Source: Mesorhizobium sp. ORS 3359
Lineage (GTDB): Bacteria > Pseudomonadota > Alphaproteobacteria > Rhizobiales > Rhizobiaceae
Length of the DNA stretch: 47,463 nucleotides
Assembly: GCA_000824845.1 (NCBI GenBank)
Contig: CCNC01000189.1
Span: 1 to 47,463, forward strand
Direction of reading: 5' to 3'
Numbering within the stretch: the stretch's first letter is position 1; each line of letters begins with the position of its first letter. The notes under the pieces were generated by a model. It made no database searches. It was given only the letters and a program-made list of their open reading frames with translations, and was not told the origin of the DNA. This document shows, piece by piece, positions 17,580-27,230 of the stretch. The position numbers and the translations under genes were made by a program.

Positions 17580-17836
17580 GCCCCGGGTCACCGGGCGTCA
17601 GTCTGAGAAGCAGGAAGACGAAAACTCCGACCATCGCCATTACGGCCATGGGTCGAAATAATCTTCGCAGGACGTAGCCGCCATTAAGCTGAGGCTTTCC
17701 GCATGTTCCACATCGGGATGATCCGTGGCATTCCGATGAGATCGGTGAGCGTCTTACGGCCTTACGGCGTGCGATTGGCGAGACGTATTTTCCCAATCTC
17801 ACGTCACCAACGAAATCCCACCAGACCCTTTGCATC
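17580..17836 (-). pseudogene. Remnant of a binding protein-permease junction
   Basis: From 17836 to 17684 the minus strand encodes QRVWWDFVGDVRLGKYVSPIARRK, and after a frameshift MPRIIPMWNMRKASA and a stop. This equals the C-terminus of the SBP family. Immediately after comes GGYVLRRLFRPMAVMAMVGVFVF and then LLLRLTPGDPG, the start of a DppB permease, as in the intact junction at 25111. The left side ends near 17580 in unrelated DNA and the right side is cut by the group II intron tail. It marks a second, lost copy of the transporter operon. Confidence 0.85.
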
Positions 17837-18400
17837 GAGGACAAGACGCGGCTGATCGAGTTTGGGCGGTTTGCGACCCTTTCACGACAGCGGCGTGCCG
17901 AGCGGCGACCCGAGACCTTCGCCTTTCTGGGCTTCACCCACTAATGCGGGCGGACCCGGGATGGCCGGTTCATCGTGAAGTACAAGACGGAAGGGAACGC
18001 CTGACGCGTAAGCTGACGGCGCTGCGCCAGGATGCCTGGCGGCTCATGCACGCGCCAATGGCTGCGCAGCACAGGTGGTTCGCCGCCGTTCTGCGTGGAC
18101 ACTACGGCTACTACGGCAGGCCCCACAACTATCCAGCGCTCAACGGATTCCATCGGCAAATGCGCCGGATATGGCTACGCTGTCTGAGACGGCGCAGCCA
18201 GAAAAGCTGGCGCATGGGCTGGTCGGAGTTCGAGACCCTGACGGCGCGCTTCCCCCTGCCAACTGCGCGCATCACTCAAACCTGGGCGCAAGCACGGATA
18301 TGACTCGGGTTACTCTCGGGCAGAGCCGGGTGCGGGAAATCCGCCCGCCCGGATCTGTGAGGGCGAAAGCCGAATGCCTGAGCTACTCGACCACGACCCT
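17837..18400 (+). mobile_element. Group II intron 3' fragment with maturase tail
   Basis: The plus strand encodes the end of an intron reverse transcriptase: TRLIEFGRFATLSRQRRAERR, then PETFAFLGFTH, a stop, CGRTRDGRFIVKYKTEGNA, a frameshift, and LTRKLTALRQDAWRLMH through RGHYGYYG to RRRSQKSW. It is followed by a domain V-like hairpin at 18323-18356 (GAGCCGGGTGCGG-GAAA- and its complement). The 5' part of the intron and most of the reverse transcriptase are missing, so it cannot splice or move on its own. It abuts the SBP remnant at 17836. Confidence 0.82.
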
Positions 18401-18451
18401 GGCCGGAGCAGTCTTGAAGCGCTTGGCTTGATCGAAACAGTCCACTCGTAT

Positions 18452-19447
18452 TCAGACGGTATACGGCCTCGCAAGCATGACGACCTCAGTGCCGGCCTCC
18501 ACGTGCATTCCGGATGATATCCCGCACACGAGAGCTGTGGTAGGCGCGAGAACTTCAACCGGCCTGTATCGCAACGAATCCATGGGATGTAGCACCCCTA
18601 TGACGTCGCCCTGCTTTATTTGATCGAAGATGGAGCAGCGAGGTTCAAAAATCCCTGCCACCGGTGACTTCACCTGGTCCGACAAAAGAGTCTCCAATGT
18701 CTGGGCGGACTTCTGGTGCCGGAAGTTAGGATATTCGGCCTTTCCCTCGACCAATCCCAGTGCAATCAGAGCATTGCGCAGGCCAGTCTCGTAGATCGCT
18801 AGGGCCTCAGCTCCGACTGTGCTGCCGCCGAGTTCAGCGCAAATAAATAGCTTGCCTTGCTCGTGCACCCAGGTGTCGAACATTCCAGGAGTATCGTCGT
18901 GCTCCCAAATCAGTGTGATAGGAAGTTTGAAGGCTTCCGCCATCTTGACGGTCTTGCGCATGAGATCTGCGTCAGCGATTGGATGCGTTATGACTGCTGG
19001 TGGAAAGTCCCAAGTCGGTCCGAAGCTGTGCAGATCGAATACCGTGTCGACCTCAGGTAAAAGCAGGTGCGAGATGGTATGCGCAATGCGCTCTGTCACC
19101 GATCCGTCGGCGCGCCCCGGAAACTCTCGATTGAGGTTCTTTCCATCGACCGGTGTGTTTCGGGTCCAAGCCCGTACGGCAAGTGGATTGATCTCGGGAA
19201 CGATGATGATCTTTCCACATGTCTGCGCATCAGGCAGCCATTCGGCCAGCCTTCGCGCGACAATTGGCCCTTCCAACTCATTTCCGTGATTCCCGCCCGT
19301 GATCAGCAGACGCGGCCCCCTCCCCTTGTTGAGGCTAAAGACCGGCAGCGAAAGCGTTTCACAGTCAGTGCCACCGGCGACAACAAGATGTCCAGTGCTC
19401 AAACCAGGCGCACCGATGTCGAAGGTAAGTCGTGGTGCATGGCTCAT
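18452..19447 (-). CDS. Succinylglutamate desuccinylase/aspartoacylase-family deacylase
   Basis: A 331-residue zinc deacylase of the M14-like AstE/aspartoacylase group. The ATG at 19447 (MSHAPRLTFDIGAPGLSTGHL) fits the family start. Zinc ligands are H54 and E57 in GGNHGNELEG and H140 in DLHSFG; NLNREFPG (104-111) and AELGG are also family motifs. The C-terminal 80 residues form a barrel-like lid. The closest functional type I can think of is DoeB, which deacetylates N-acetyl-2,4-diaminobutyrate, but other N-acyl amino acids are possible. It follows the CapA-like gene by 110 bp and is probably in its operon. Confidence 0.88.
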   Translation of the reverse strand: MSHAPRLTFDIGAPGLSTGHLVVAGGTDCETLSLPVFSLNKGRGPRLLITGGNHGNELEGPIVARRLAEWLPDAQTCGKIIIVPEINPLAVRAWTRNTPVDGKNLNREFPGRADGSVTERIAHTISHLLLPEVDTVFDLHSFGPTWDFPPAVITHPIADADLMRKTVKMAEAFKLPITLIWEHDDTPGMFDTWVHEQGKLFICAELGGSTVGAEALAIYETGLRNALIALGLVEGKAEYPNFRHQKSAQTLETLLSDQVKSPVAGIFEPRCSIFDQIKQGDVIGVLHPMDSLRYRPVEVLAPTTALVCGISSGMHVEAGTEVVMLARPYTV

Positions 19448-19556
19448 GGCCCGCCTCCGTATGTGTGGAATTGCAGCGGATTGAAAACTCGAATTTGTGC
19501 GCGATGGCGCCAAGAACATCGGAGTTGGATTTGCTATTGGGTCACGCTGCTTAGCG

Positions 19557-20981
19557 TCATGACGACGGGCTGCGCTCGAAGCCTATTATGCCAATGTCAT
19601 TATCGATGACAATTCGAGTCCCGAACGGCTCAGAGAGCTTCTGCAACCGTTCGAGGATAGCCCTTGCCTGTGGACCGGTTACGAGCTGCGGTATGCCTCG
19701 ATTTGCAAACCTCTTGGCATAGCCCAATTCGACGGGGTATAGCCGCAACTGCACGAGTCGATTCTGCTCAAACTGGCTTACCGTGATGATGCTCTCATAG
19801 AAGATCGGTTGAGAGAGTGCCCCCACAAAGCCATCAGCGGTGGGGTAACCTTTAGCTTCCTCATCAACCGTCACTTCGGCATCGGTATCTTGCCGCGGGT
19901 CCTTGCCGTAAGCCTCAAACATGTCCGCCCCGACCGGAGTTCGCAGGTCGTCGTAGAAGAAATTGCCCAAGCCATAGAGGATTGGACGGCCTTTGTAGAT
20001 TTCAATCCCACGGATCAGGTGTGGGCCGTGCCCGATATAAGCATCCGCCCCAGCGTCGATGAGCTTATGCGCAAAAGACTGCTCGTAATCCGGCGGATCT
20101 TGGCTGACTTTATGACTCCAGTTAGGCTCGTGCCCGTGATTGGTGGCAATGCAGAAATCGGAGAATTGTTTGCCCCGCCGAACGTTTCGCAAGATTTCGG
20201 CGACATCACCCCGATTGGGTTCGTAGGCGTAGCCAGCTTCGTTGCCCGCTCTGAATGTCGCCCCAGCGACCACGACACGGGCTGGATCATTGTCGTCTGG
20301 TTTAGAGCCAGGCAACATCGCCCGCAATTGCCTTAAACTTTTCAGGATGTCGGCTGGGACGACGATGCTTTCTGTCAAACGAAGCGGGTTCAGTCCTGGT
20401 CTGCCGGGAGCCTCTCCAGCAGCATCACACGCGCGAAACATCGGCCCGAACGTTGTACCGAACGACACCAGCGCGACCCTACCACGCGCAGTCTCCAAAA
20501 AGCGAGCGGCGCCGGCCTGCGCGAGATTTTCGCCTGCACCTGCATGGACGATCCCGCTCTCATCCAATATGCGGCTCGTCTCTCGCATGCCTTCAAGGCC
20601 CCAGTCGAGCGTATGGTTGTTCGCGCGGCTCATGAGGTTGAACCCCATAGCCTTCAGATCAGGTCCAAGCTCCGGAACACTGATATGATACGCTCCGCCA
20701 TGCTCCGCCTGTGGACTCCCCTCGAATGAACGAATGTCGAAGATTAGAGTTTCCATGTTGCCGAACGTGGCGTCGCCGTTGCGCAGGACTTGCAGGATTT
20801 CATCAAAACCAGGGTGGTTCCCGTTGGTCAGCGGTCGGGACAGGATTAGGTCGCCCACTGCCACCATCGTAAAGCCATCGGCTACGTTCGTCTTAATTGA
20901 GCCGACCCTATCATATTCGTCGTCCGGCCCGGTCAAATGGGAGCTATGCTCGTTGATGTCGCTCTTCAATGACCTCTCCAT
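19557..20981 (-). CDS. CapA-family (PGA_cap) metallophosphoesterase-fold protein
   Basis: A 474-residue protein of the CapA/PgsA fold used in poly-gamma-glutamate systems. Motifs are VAVGDLILSRPL, FGNMETLIFD, SRANNHTLDWG, CIATNHGHEPN and YIGHGPHLIRGIEIYKGRPILYGLGNFFYDD. No membrane anchor or signal peptide is seen, unlike capsule CapA, so a cytosolic hydrolase role is likely. The start at 20981 is chosen because the predicted promoter at 21031-21073 would start transcription near 20998; an ATG at 20867 just before the domain is an alternative. It heads a probable operon with the deacylase at 18452. Confidence 0.82.
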   Translation of the reverse strand: MERSLKSDINEHSSHLTGPDDEYDRVGSIKTNVADGFTMVAVGDLILSRPLTNGNHPGFDEILQVLRNGDATFGNMETLIFDIRSFEGSPQAEHGGAYHISVPELGPDLKAMGFNLMSRANNHTLDWGLEGMRETSRILDESGIVHAGAGENLAQAGAARFLETARGRVALVSFGTTFGPMFRACDAAGEAPGRPGLNPLRLTESIVVPADILKSLRQLRAMLPGSKPDDNDPARVVVAGATFRAGNEAGYAYEPNRGDVAEILRNVRRGKQFSDFCIATNHGHEPNWSHKVSQDPPDYEQSFAHKLIDAGADAYIGHGPHLIRGIEIYKGRPILYGLGNFFYDDLRTPVGADMFEAYGKDPRQDTDAEVTVDEEAKGYPTADGFVGALSQPIFYESIITVSQFEQNRLVQLRLYPVELGYAKRFANRGIPQLVTGPQARAILERLQKLSEPFGTRIVIDNDIGIIGFERSPSS

Positions 20982-21030
20982 CGGCTGAATAGGGGAACGC
21001 AAACTAAATTGCCTCTATTTATTAACTCGA

Positions 21031-21073
21031 TCCAATATATCTTTGTTGTGGCTGCCATCTTGCGACAAGATAA
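21031..21073 (-). promoter_or_regulatory. LysR-type operator and promoter, CapA-deacylase operon
   Basis: CCATCT-N7-AGATAA at 21055-21073, with TTGGA (minus) at 21035-21031, 31 bp between centres. Both the dyad and the -35 box depart slightly from the consensus, but spacing and placement 50-90 bp upstream of the gene match the other copies. Confidence 0.6.
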
Positions 21074-21251
21074 TCAGATGCTGTGTGGCCTGGGACGCTC
21101 GACGAGGATTGACCGGCCGGCAAGCGGGCAGGCTCAGCATATCGCTTACACCGAAAACGCTGGGACCCCAGGCTCAATGCTCCAGCTCAAGCTATGCTAG
21201 CCGTCGGATTTCCAGTCCTCGTATGCTGCCATACGTTTCGGCAGGAGATCC

Positions 21252-22283
21252 TCAGCCATGTGTTTGCGCGGCTGTCCCTTCGGGTGTTCGAGTGGTGGCC
21301 AGCGCCTCTGTCGCGGGAGCGCGCACATGACACGCCACAACCCGCCCATCTGCCATGGCGACCAGAGGCGGCACATCGATACGACATCGTTCGACCGCTA
21401 GCGGGCAGCGCGGATGGAACGCGCAGCCCTTGGGAGGATTAATCGGACTCGGCACCTCCCCTTCGACGGGAGCTTCCAGGCGCACCCGCGTTGGATCCGG
21501 TATTGGAGCCGCTGCGATCAGCGCCTCAGTGTAAGGGTGGACAGGCTTGGCGAACAGCGCCTCGCAATGGGCGAGTTCAACGATCCTCCCCAGATACATG
21601 ACCGCCACGCGATGCCCGATATGCTCGACAACGCCAAGGTCATGCGAGATGAAGATCAACGCGATCCCCATCTGCTTTTGAAGGTCCAGAAGCAGGTTCA
21701 GGATTTGGGCCTGGACGGAGACGTCCAAAGCCGACACCGCCTCGTCGGCGATGAGGAGCGAGGGCTGGAGTGCCAGTGCTCGCGCTATGCCCAGCCGCTG
21801 CCGCTGCCCACCCGACAGTTCGGATGGAAGCCTGTCCATCATCTGAGGCGACATGCCAACCTTGCGCAGAAGATCGGCTGCCAGAGCTTTGCGCTGCCTG
21901 CGGCTGAGGCGCTCAAAGTTCTCGACAGGTTCGGTAATGATCTTTTCGGCGGTAAGCCGCGGGTTCAGCGAAGAGTAAGGATCCTGGAATACCATCTGCA
22001 TCCGACGACGCCAGGTCCGAAGCGAGCCCTTCCTCAGACCGGCGATGTCTGTGCCTTCGATCAAGACGCGTCCGCTCGTCGGCTCCGCAAGCCGCATGAG
22101 CAGACGTGCCACGGTGGACTTGCCGCAACCGGATTCGCCGACGATACACAGCGTCTCGCCGGCCGAAACCGAGAATGAAACGTCTTCCACGGCCCGCACC
22201 ACCGGGATCTCTCTGTTCAAGATACCTGCGCTGAGCGGGAAATGTTTGGTCAGACGGTCGACATTCAACAATGGAGTGTTCAT
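21252..22283 (-). CDS. Oligopeptide-type ABC transporter ATP-binding protein (OppF/DppF)
   Basis: A 343-residue ATPase starting at the ATG at 22283, which overlaps the OppD-like stop by four bases. Walker A is GESGCGKSTVARLL, signature LSGGQRQRLGIARAL, Walker B LLIADEAVSALDVS, and the C-terminal oligopeptide-transporter extension has CAFHPRCPLAVERC (iron-sulfur or zinc cysteine cluster). Last gene of the SBP2-B-C-D-F operon. With only one complete set of permeases and ATPases in the island, it probably powers uptake for all three binding proteins. Confidence 0.95.
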   Translation of the reverse strand: MNTPLLNVDRLTKHFPLSAGILNREIPVVRAVEDVSFSVSAGETLCIVGESGCGKSTVARLLMRLAEPTSGRVLIEGTDIAGLRKGSLRTWRRRMQMVFQDPYSSLNPRLTAEKIITEPVENFERLSRRQRKALAADLLRKVGMSPQMMDRLPSELSGGQRQRLGIARALALQPSLLIADEAVSALDVSVQAQILNLLLDLQKQMGIALIFISHDLGVVEHIGHRVAVMYLGRIVELAHCEALFAKPVHPYTEALIAAAPIPDPTRVRLEAPVEGEVPSPINPPKGCAFHPRCPLAVERCRIDVPPLVAMADGRVVACHVRAPATEALATTRTPEGTAAQTHG

Positions 22284-23287
22284 GCCCCCATGACCTCCTC
22301 GGCGCGCCAGCAAGCGGCGGAATGACCACGCACGACATCTCGCAATATTGGTGTCTTTTCGCGACAAATATCTATCGCGAATGGACAGCGTGAAGCGAAA
22401 CTGCAGCCGACGATCGGCTCGCGCAGGCTGGGTACGGTTCCGGGAATTTCCGACAGACGTTGTTGTCGACCGCGCCGCCGATCCGGCACCGAGCGCATCA
22501 AGCCCTGAGTGTAGGGATGCGATGGGCGCGCGAACAGATCCACGACGCCCGCTTGCTCCACGATGCGACCGGCATACATGACGATGACGCGTTGGCAGGT
22601 CTCTGCCACCACGCCCAAGTCATGGGTGATGAACATGACTGCCGTTCCTGTACGCTCTTTCAGATCGACGATCAGCCGAAGGATCTGCGCCTGAATTGTA
22701 ACATCGAGGGCCGTTGTTGGCTCGTCGGCGATCAAGAGCTGCGGCGAGCAGGCAAGCGCCATGGCAATCATTGCGCGCTGGCGCATACCGCCTGACATTT
22801 CGTGCGGATAGTTGTTGACGCGGCGCTCAGGGTCCGCGATGCGGACCAGGCGCAACATTTCTTGAGCCTTTGCCATCGCTTCTGTTCGGGAGGCTCTTGT
22901 GTGGATCTGCACCGCTTCGGCAATTTGGTGGCCGACGGTATAAACCGGGTTCAGACTCGTCATCGGCTCCTGGAAGATCATCGCGATCCGGTCGCCGCGA
23001 ATCTTTCGCATCTTCCGGTCGGAGAGCTCGAGCAGGTTGCATCCGTCGAACCGGATCTCGCCGCCGACAGTCCTGGCGGCGAGCTTCGGCAGCAGTCGAA
23101 GAATAGAAAGAGCGGTGACGCTCTTGCCGCAGCCGGACTCTCCCACCACGCCGAGCGTCTCGCCTTTCATGACCTGGAAGCTGATGCCGCCCAGCGCGCG
23201 AGTGACGCTTTCCTCGCCGTAAAAATGGGTCTCGAGGTCGCGCACCTCGAGAAGCACATCGTTGGTTACTGTCGTGTGCATTTGCAT
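22280..23287 (-). CDS. Oligopeptide-type ABC transporter ATP-binding protein (OppD/DppD)
   Basis: A 335-residue ATPase with Walker A GESGCGKSVTALSILR, signature MSGGMRQRAMIAMAL and Walker B LLIADEPTTALDVT. It ends with the usual C-terminal cysteine cluster (CSFASRCPFAIDIC). It starts one base inside the end of the DppC-like gene and overlaps the OppF-like gene by four bases, showing translational coupling. Pairs with the product of 21252-22283 on the inner face of the membrane. Confidence 0.95.
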   Translation of the reverse strand: MQMHTTVTNDVLLEVRDLETHFYGEESVTRALGGISFQVMKGETLGVVGESGCGKSVTALSILRLLPKLAARTVGGEIRFDGCNLLELSDRKMRKIRGDRIAMIFQEPMTSLNPVYTVGHQIAEAVQIHTRASRTEAMAKAQEMLRLVRIADPERRVNNYPHEMSGGMRQRAMIAMALACSPQLLIADEPTTALDVTIQAQILRLIVDLKERTGTAVMFITHDLGVVAETCQRVIVMYAGRIVEQAGVVDLFARPSHPYTQGLMRSVPDRRRGRQQRLSEIPGTVPSLREPIVGCSFASRCPFAIDICREKTPILRDVVRGHSAACWRAEEVMGA

Positions 23288-24168
23288 CAGCGCCTCCGCT
23301 TCGCGCGGGGATCGAACAGGTCGCGCAGGCCATCACCGAGCAGGTTGACGGCAAGAACCGTGACGGCCAGACAGATGCCGGGAGCAAAGATCGTCATCGG
23401 CGCGATTGCCAGGTAAAGTCGTGAACTGGCAATCATGTTCCCCCAGCTCGGGATTTCGGGCGGCACACCGACTCCCAGGAAACTCAGTCCCGCCTCCGTC
23501 AGGATCGCGCTGGCGCATACATTGGCGGCCTGGACCATGAGCGGCGGGATGGTGCTCGGTAAAATATGGCGCCACAACACCTTCGGCAGACGCGCGCCGC
23601 CGCAAACCGCAGCCTCGACGTAGGGACGTTCACGCACTGTAAGAACGACCGAGCGGACCAGCCGAGCGACACCCGGAAGCTCAGGGATGGCAATAGCGAC
23701 AATAAGGATGCCAATGCCGGGACCGGTCAGGGAAATGAGCGCAATGGCCAAGAGGATCGTTGGGATGGACATCAGGCCGTCCATGACCCTCATAGCCACC
23801 CCGTCAAAAGCTCGGCTGTAACCGGCCAGGATGCCGATCAACAGCCCGCCCACAGCTGCGCAGGTTGCCGAAAGCAAGCCCACCATAAGCGAGATCCGAG
23901 TACCAAAGATTGTCCGTGCAAACACGTCCCGTCCCAGATTATCGCTCCCGAACCACATGTCCGCTGATGGCGGCAGCAGCCGCTTGAATGGGTCCATGTT
24001 CACGGCATCGCCTGCGTAAAGCGGCGCAGCAAGCGCCAACGCGATCAGCACGGTCAGAAGGCCACCGCCCAGAAGGACGAGCGGATGCCGCTTCGCAAAG
24101 CGCGGAACATTGGACAGTTGCAAGCGGCCGATCGGCGCTGCTTCAACCGGGGCGGAGAGAAGCGTCAT
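23287..24168 (-). CDS. ABC transporter permease (DppC type)
   Basis: A 293-residue inner-membrane permease. It has an N-terminal transmembrane helix (LVLLGGGLLTVLIALALAAPLYA), the FGSDNLGRDVFARTIFG block typical of DppC, and the coupling loop EAAVCGGARLPKVLWRHILPS. About six membrane helices in total. It starts one base after the DppB stop. Confidence 0.95.
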   Translation of the reverse strand: MTLLSAPVEAAPIGRLQLSNVPRFAKRHPLVLLGGGLLTVLIALALAAPLYAGDAVNMDPFKRLLPPSADMWFGSDNLGRDVFARTIFGTRISLMVGLLSATCAAVGGLLIGILAGYSRAFDGVAMRVMDGLMSIPTILLAIALISLTGPGIGILIVAIAIPELPGVARLVRSVVLTVRERPYVEAAVCGGARLPKVLWRHILPSTIPPLMVQAANVCASAILTEAGLSFLGVGVPPEIPSWGNMIASSRLYLAIAPMTIFAPGICLAVTVLAVNLLGDGLRDLFDPRAKRRR

Positions 24169-24169
24169 G

Positions 24170-25111
24170 TCAATACCGGATACGAGGGTCGATCAGTGTG
24201 TAGGCAAGATCAACGGCGAGATTGACCAGAACATACATGCCTGAAGCAAGGATCAGCACACCCTGGATTATCGGATAGTCGCGATTGTTGATCGCATCGA
24301 CCGTGAGACGACCGATCCCGGGTACATTGAAGACGGTTTCGGTGATGACGACCCCGGAGATCAAATAGGCGAAACACAAGCCCACCACCGTCAGGATCGG
24401 CACCCCCGCATTCTTCAAGGCATGGTGGAAAAGCATGGCGTATGGCGACGCACCCTTGGCAGCGGCCGTTCGCATATAGTCCTCGGACAGAACCTCCAGC
24501 ATGCTCGCGCGCGTGATCCTGGCGATAAAAGCAATATAGCCGAGACTAAGCGCCATAGTAGGAAGAACCAGGTGCTCAAACCAAGGCCCGACTCCCTGGG
24601 CGATTGGCCGATATCCCTGCACCGGCAGCCAATGCATGCTGATCGCGAACCAATATATGATGAAATAGCCGACGACAAATACCGGCACCGAAAAGCCAAT
24701 CGCCGCGAACACCGAAAGCATGCGGTCGACTGCGCCACCAGCCCGCCACGCGGCGAAGATCCCGAATGAAACTCCAAGCAAAACCGAAACGATCATGGTC
24801 AGGATCGAGAGGGAAAGGGTCGGCTCCAGCCTTTGCCCGAGAAGCTCCAGAACGGGTCGGCCGGCAAAGATCGAAGTGCCGAAATCACCGCCAAGCATGT
24901 CCCCTACCCACCGGACGAATTGGATCGGCATGGGCTCATTCAGCCCCAGCTTCTCGCGGATGCCAGCAATCATCTCCACCGTGGCGGACTTACCGGCGAT
25001 AATGGCCGCCGGATCTCCAGGCGCCAGCCTCAGCAGCAGGAAAACAAACATCCCGACCATCGCCATTACGGCGATGGTCGAAACTAACCTGCGTAGCAGG
25101 TATGCTACCAT
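24170..25111 (-). CDS. ABC transporter permease (DppB type)
   Basis: A 313-residue permease with the DppB start MVAYLLRRLVSTIAVMAMVG and RLAPGDPA, and the coupling loop EDYMRTAAAKGASPYAMLFHHALKN. The start codon overlaps the SBP2 stop (TGATG). The same start is found broken at 17580-17683, evidence that the SBP-permease junction was once duplicated. Confidence 0.95.
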   Translation of the reverse strand: MVAYLLRRLVSTIAVMAMVGMFVFLLLRLAPGDPAAIIAGKSATVEMIAGIREKLGLNEPMPIQFVRWVGDMLGGDFGTSIFAGRPVLELLGQRLEPTLSLSILTMIVSVLLGVSFGIFAAWRAGGAVDRMLSVFAAIGFSVPVFVVGYFIIYWFAISMHWLPVQGYRPIAQGVGPWFEHLVLPTMALSLGYIAFIARITRASMLEVLSEDYMRTAAAKGASPYAMLFHHALKNAGVPILTVVGLCFAYLISGVVITETVFNVPGIGRLTVDAINNRDYPIIQGVLILASGMYVLVNLAVDLAYTLIDPRIRY

Positions 25112-26721
25112 CAGCCGGAAGCCTTCTGCATATTCCACATTGGAACGATCTGAGGCATGCCAATGAGACCGGTCAGCGTCTTACGACGCGCTATCGGCGA
25201 AACATAAGTTCCGAGCCTTACATCGCCGACGTAGTCCCACCAAATTGCTTGCATCTTGCGCGCCATTCCCTTGCGCTCGTCGAGCGTTCCGGCATCGGCC
25301 CATTTGGTCCGAAGTGCTTCATATTCTTCGTTCTTTGGCCAGCCATACCACGCATCGTCCCCGTTCGCGAGAAGCAGCGGAGTCGCGAGGGGATTGCCAA
25401 GAGAATAGTTGGATTCCGAAGTAATGAACATACTCCAGCCGCCGTTCTCGACGGGCTCCTTCTTTGCCCGCCGGGTGGTGAGCCCGCCCCAGTCGCTCGG
25501 TGCAAGCTCCGCATTAACGCCGATCTTTCGCAGCGTCGCTGCCAGAAGTTGCGACGCATTGTCGGATTCATGCCAGTCCGTCGGGTCGAGAATAACAACT
25601 TTTTCGCCTGCGTAGCCTGCTTCCTTGAAAAGTTGCTTGGCTTTGTCCGGGTCGCCGCCTTTCTTGAACCATCCCGTGTTCTCGTCATTCGAAACGAGCG
25701 TATCGCGGCCAAATATCGAAGTGACTGTACTGACATACTTTGGGTCGGGGTACATGGCCTGCATGCACGCCTCCTGGTCGATCAGGTGAAGCACTGCCTG
25801 CCGCGCCTTGACGTTGTCAAACGGTTTCTGCAGACAATTCATGCGCAGGATCACATCCCAGCCCAGCTTATCCAAAACCTCGAGCGCGAGATTGGAATCG
25901 CTCTCCACCATCGAGAAAAGGTCAGCCGGTGGCGTCTCAAAGTAGTCGACCTCATCAGCCTGCAGCGCCGCCATTGCTGTCTGCTGGTCGGCAATGACAT
26001 CCCAAACGATGCGATCGACATTGACGATCTTGCCACCGGCCAGTCCATCGGATGGCTCGTTCCGCGGCACGTATTTATCATTGCGATCGTAGGTGATGCT
26101 CGCGCCGGGCTTAGCAAGCCCTTCGTTGAACTTGAATGGCCCTGACCCAATCGTCGTAGTCACCTGCTCCGTTGCAGGGCGGTTAGCGTCCTTCTCGCGC
26201 ATGATGAAGAGGCAGGGCGGGGTCAGGTCTGCCAGGATGTCGATGAGTAGCCCGAGCGGCTCCTTAAGGGCAATTGTGAAAGTCTTGTCGTCCTTCTTGG
26301 AGATATCCTTCGCGCGGGCTACAATCAGCTGCCCACCAGGATGCACTTGGCCCCAGCGACGGATGGAGGCGACACAATCAGCCGCTGTTACTGGTGTGCC
26401 GTCATGCCAACTGAGTCCGTCCCGCAGCTCGAACGTATAAGTCCTCTTGTCATCAGAAACATCCCATCTTCCCACCATCTGCGGCTGCGGCATGAACTGG
26501 GAATCAAGCGAGAATAAGGTGTCGTAAATCGCGGCGCCGTGGTCCGCGGTGATGTTCGTGGCCGTCCAGATCGGATCGAACACACGAAGATCGCTTGCCT
26601 TGACCATCCGCACCGAACGGGCCCCAGACGAGGAAGCCTGCGCGCGCAGGATTGAAGGCATCGAAAGCACCGTTCCGGCAGCCAAGCCCACCTTGAAGAG
26701 ATTGCGTCGAGAGATATTCAT
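25111..26721 (-). CDS. Peptide-type ABC transporter substrate-binding protein 2 (Tat-exported)
   Basis: A 536-residue family 5 solute-binding protein with a twin-arginine leader (MNISRRNLFKVGLAAGTVLS). It heads the only complete transporter operon (SBP2-B-C-D-F) and is translationally coupled to DppB. Compared with SBP1 and SBP3 it is highly similar over its full length, with differences spread through the ligand-facing middle part, so specificity may differ. The LysR-type site is about 240-285 bp upstream, inside a leader that is duplicated before SBP3. Confidence 0.95.
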   Translation of the reverse strand: MNISRRNLFKVGLAAGTVLSMPSILRAQASSSGARSVRMVKASDLRVFDPIWTATNITADHGAAIYDTLFSLDSQFMPQPQMVGRWDVSDDKRTYTFELRDGLSWHDGTPVTAADCVASIRRWGQVHPGGQLIVARAKDISKKDDKTFTIALKEPLGLLIDILADLTPPCLFIMREKDANRPATEQVTTTIGSGPFKFNEGLAKPGASITYDRNDKYVPRNEPSDGLAGGKIVNVDRIVWDVIADQQTAMAALQADEVDYFETPPADLFSMVESDSNLALEVLDKLGWDVILRMNCLQKPFDNVKARQAVLHLIDQEACMQAMYPDPKYVSTVTSIFGRDTLVSNDENTGWFKKGGDPDKAKQLFKEAGYAGEKVVILDPTDWHESDNASQLLAATLRKIGVNAELAPSDWGGLTTRRAKKEPVENGGWSMFITSESNYSLGNPLATPLLLANGDDAWYGWPKNEEYEALRTKWADAGTLDERKGMARKMQAIWWDYVGDVRLGTYVSPIARRKTLTGLIGMPQIVPMWNMQKASG

Positions 26722-27230
26722 GTTCCGCTCCCCTTATGTTGATTCATTTAGGTAATTGCTGCGTAGCCCAACCACGGAAGCCGACGGTGACTTTTGTGGG
26801 GAGGCTCTCGGTCCGACTTTTGCCCCCATCTCGAAGCAGTTCAGTGTTTTCCGATGCGCTGATCGACCGTCTACCCGCCGCCGCTCGCATTGCGATCCGG
26901 TGTCGGTACTCTGTTGTGTGACCCTCGTTGTCATAACTTGTTGACCCGGGGGCTGCCCGGGTCAAATTCAGTTTGTGGATTATCGCCATCTGGCTCCTAG
27001 ATGGGGAAACGACGCTCGACTTCGCCAATACCAAAGCACCCGCGCATTAATTCCGTATTTCTCGGAACTCATCATCGACACTCACAAGTCGGGCGCGAAG
27101 CCCACCACACCTCCAGCCAGTTGGTTGCGAAGGCGTTGACTCCGCACCGGTCAGCCAGCCTTTCAACCTCGCCCCAGTCAAGACAAATGCTGCTATAATG
27201 AAACTCAGAGACAGAGCTCGCATGAGTATT
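26722..27230. repeat. Leader/promoter repeat, copy 1 (upstream of SBP2)
   Basis: About 500 bp closely resemble 31772-32290. Shared blocks include CTCTGTTGTGTGACCCTCG, GATGCGCTGATCGACC, the LysR-type promoter itself, and GCGAAGCCCACCACACCTC. The duplication covers the 5' leader, the promoter and about 200 bp beyond. No coding function is recognised in the distal part. Confidence 0.85.
26961..27004 (-). promoter_or_regulatory. LysR-type operator and promoter, transporter operon
   Basis: CCATCT-N7-AGATGG at 26986-27004, TTGAC (minus) at 26965-26961, 32 bp between centres. Seventeen bases downstream of TTGACC is AACAAG, a poor -10 box, in keeping with dependence on an activator. Confidence 0.8.

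Noticed and set aside
4475..19447. Ectoine/hydroxyectoine degradation (doe) operon
   Set aside because: The Lrp, aldehyde dehydrogenase and deacylase resemble DoeX, DoeC and DoeB, but no ectoine hydrolase (DoeA) or DoeD transaminase is present and the genes are scattered among methylaspartate genes.
21187..23623. Several long open frames on the plus strand opposite the transporter genes
   Set aside because: They are shadows of GC-rich coding DNA on the other strand with no family motifs.
26961..27004. True nod box at the regulon promoters
   Set aside because: The ATC-N9-GAT dyad and downstream AT-rich stretch look similar, but the following ATC is one base out of register in one copy and missing in others, and the conserved TTTTACCAATC end is absent.
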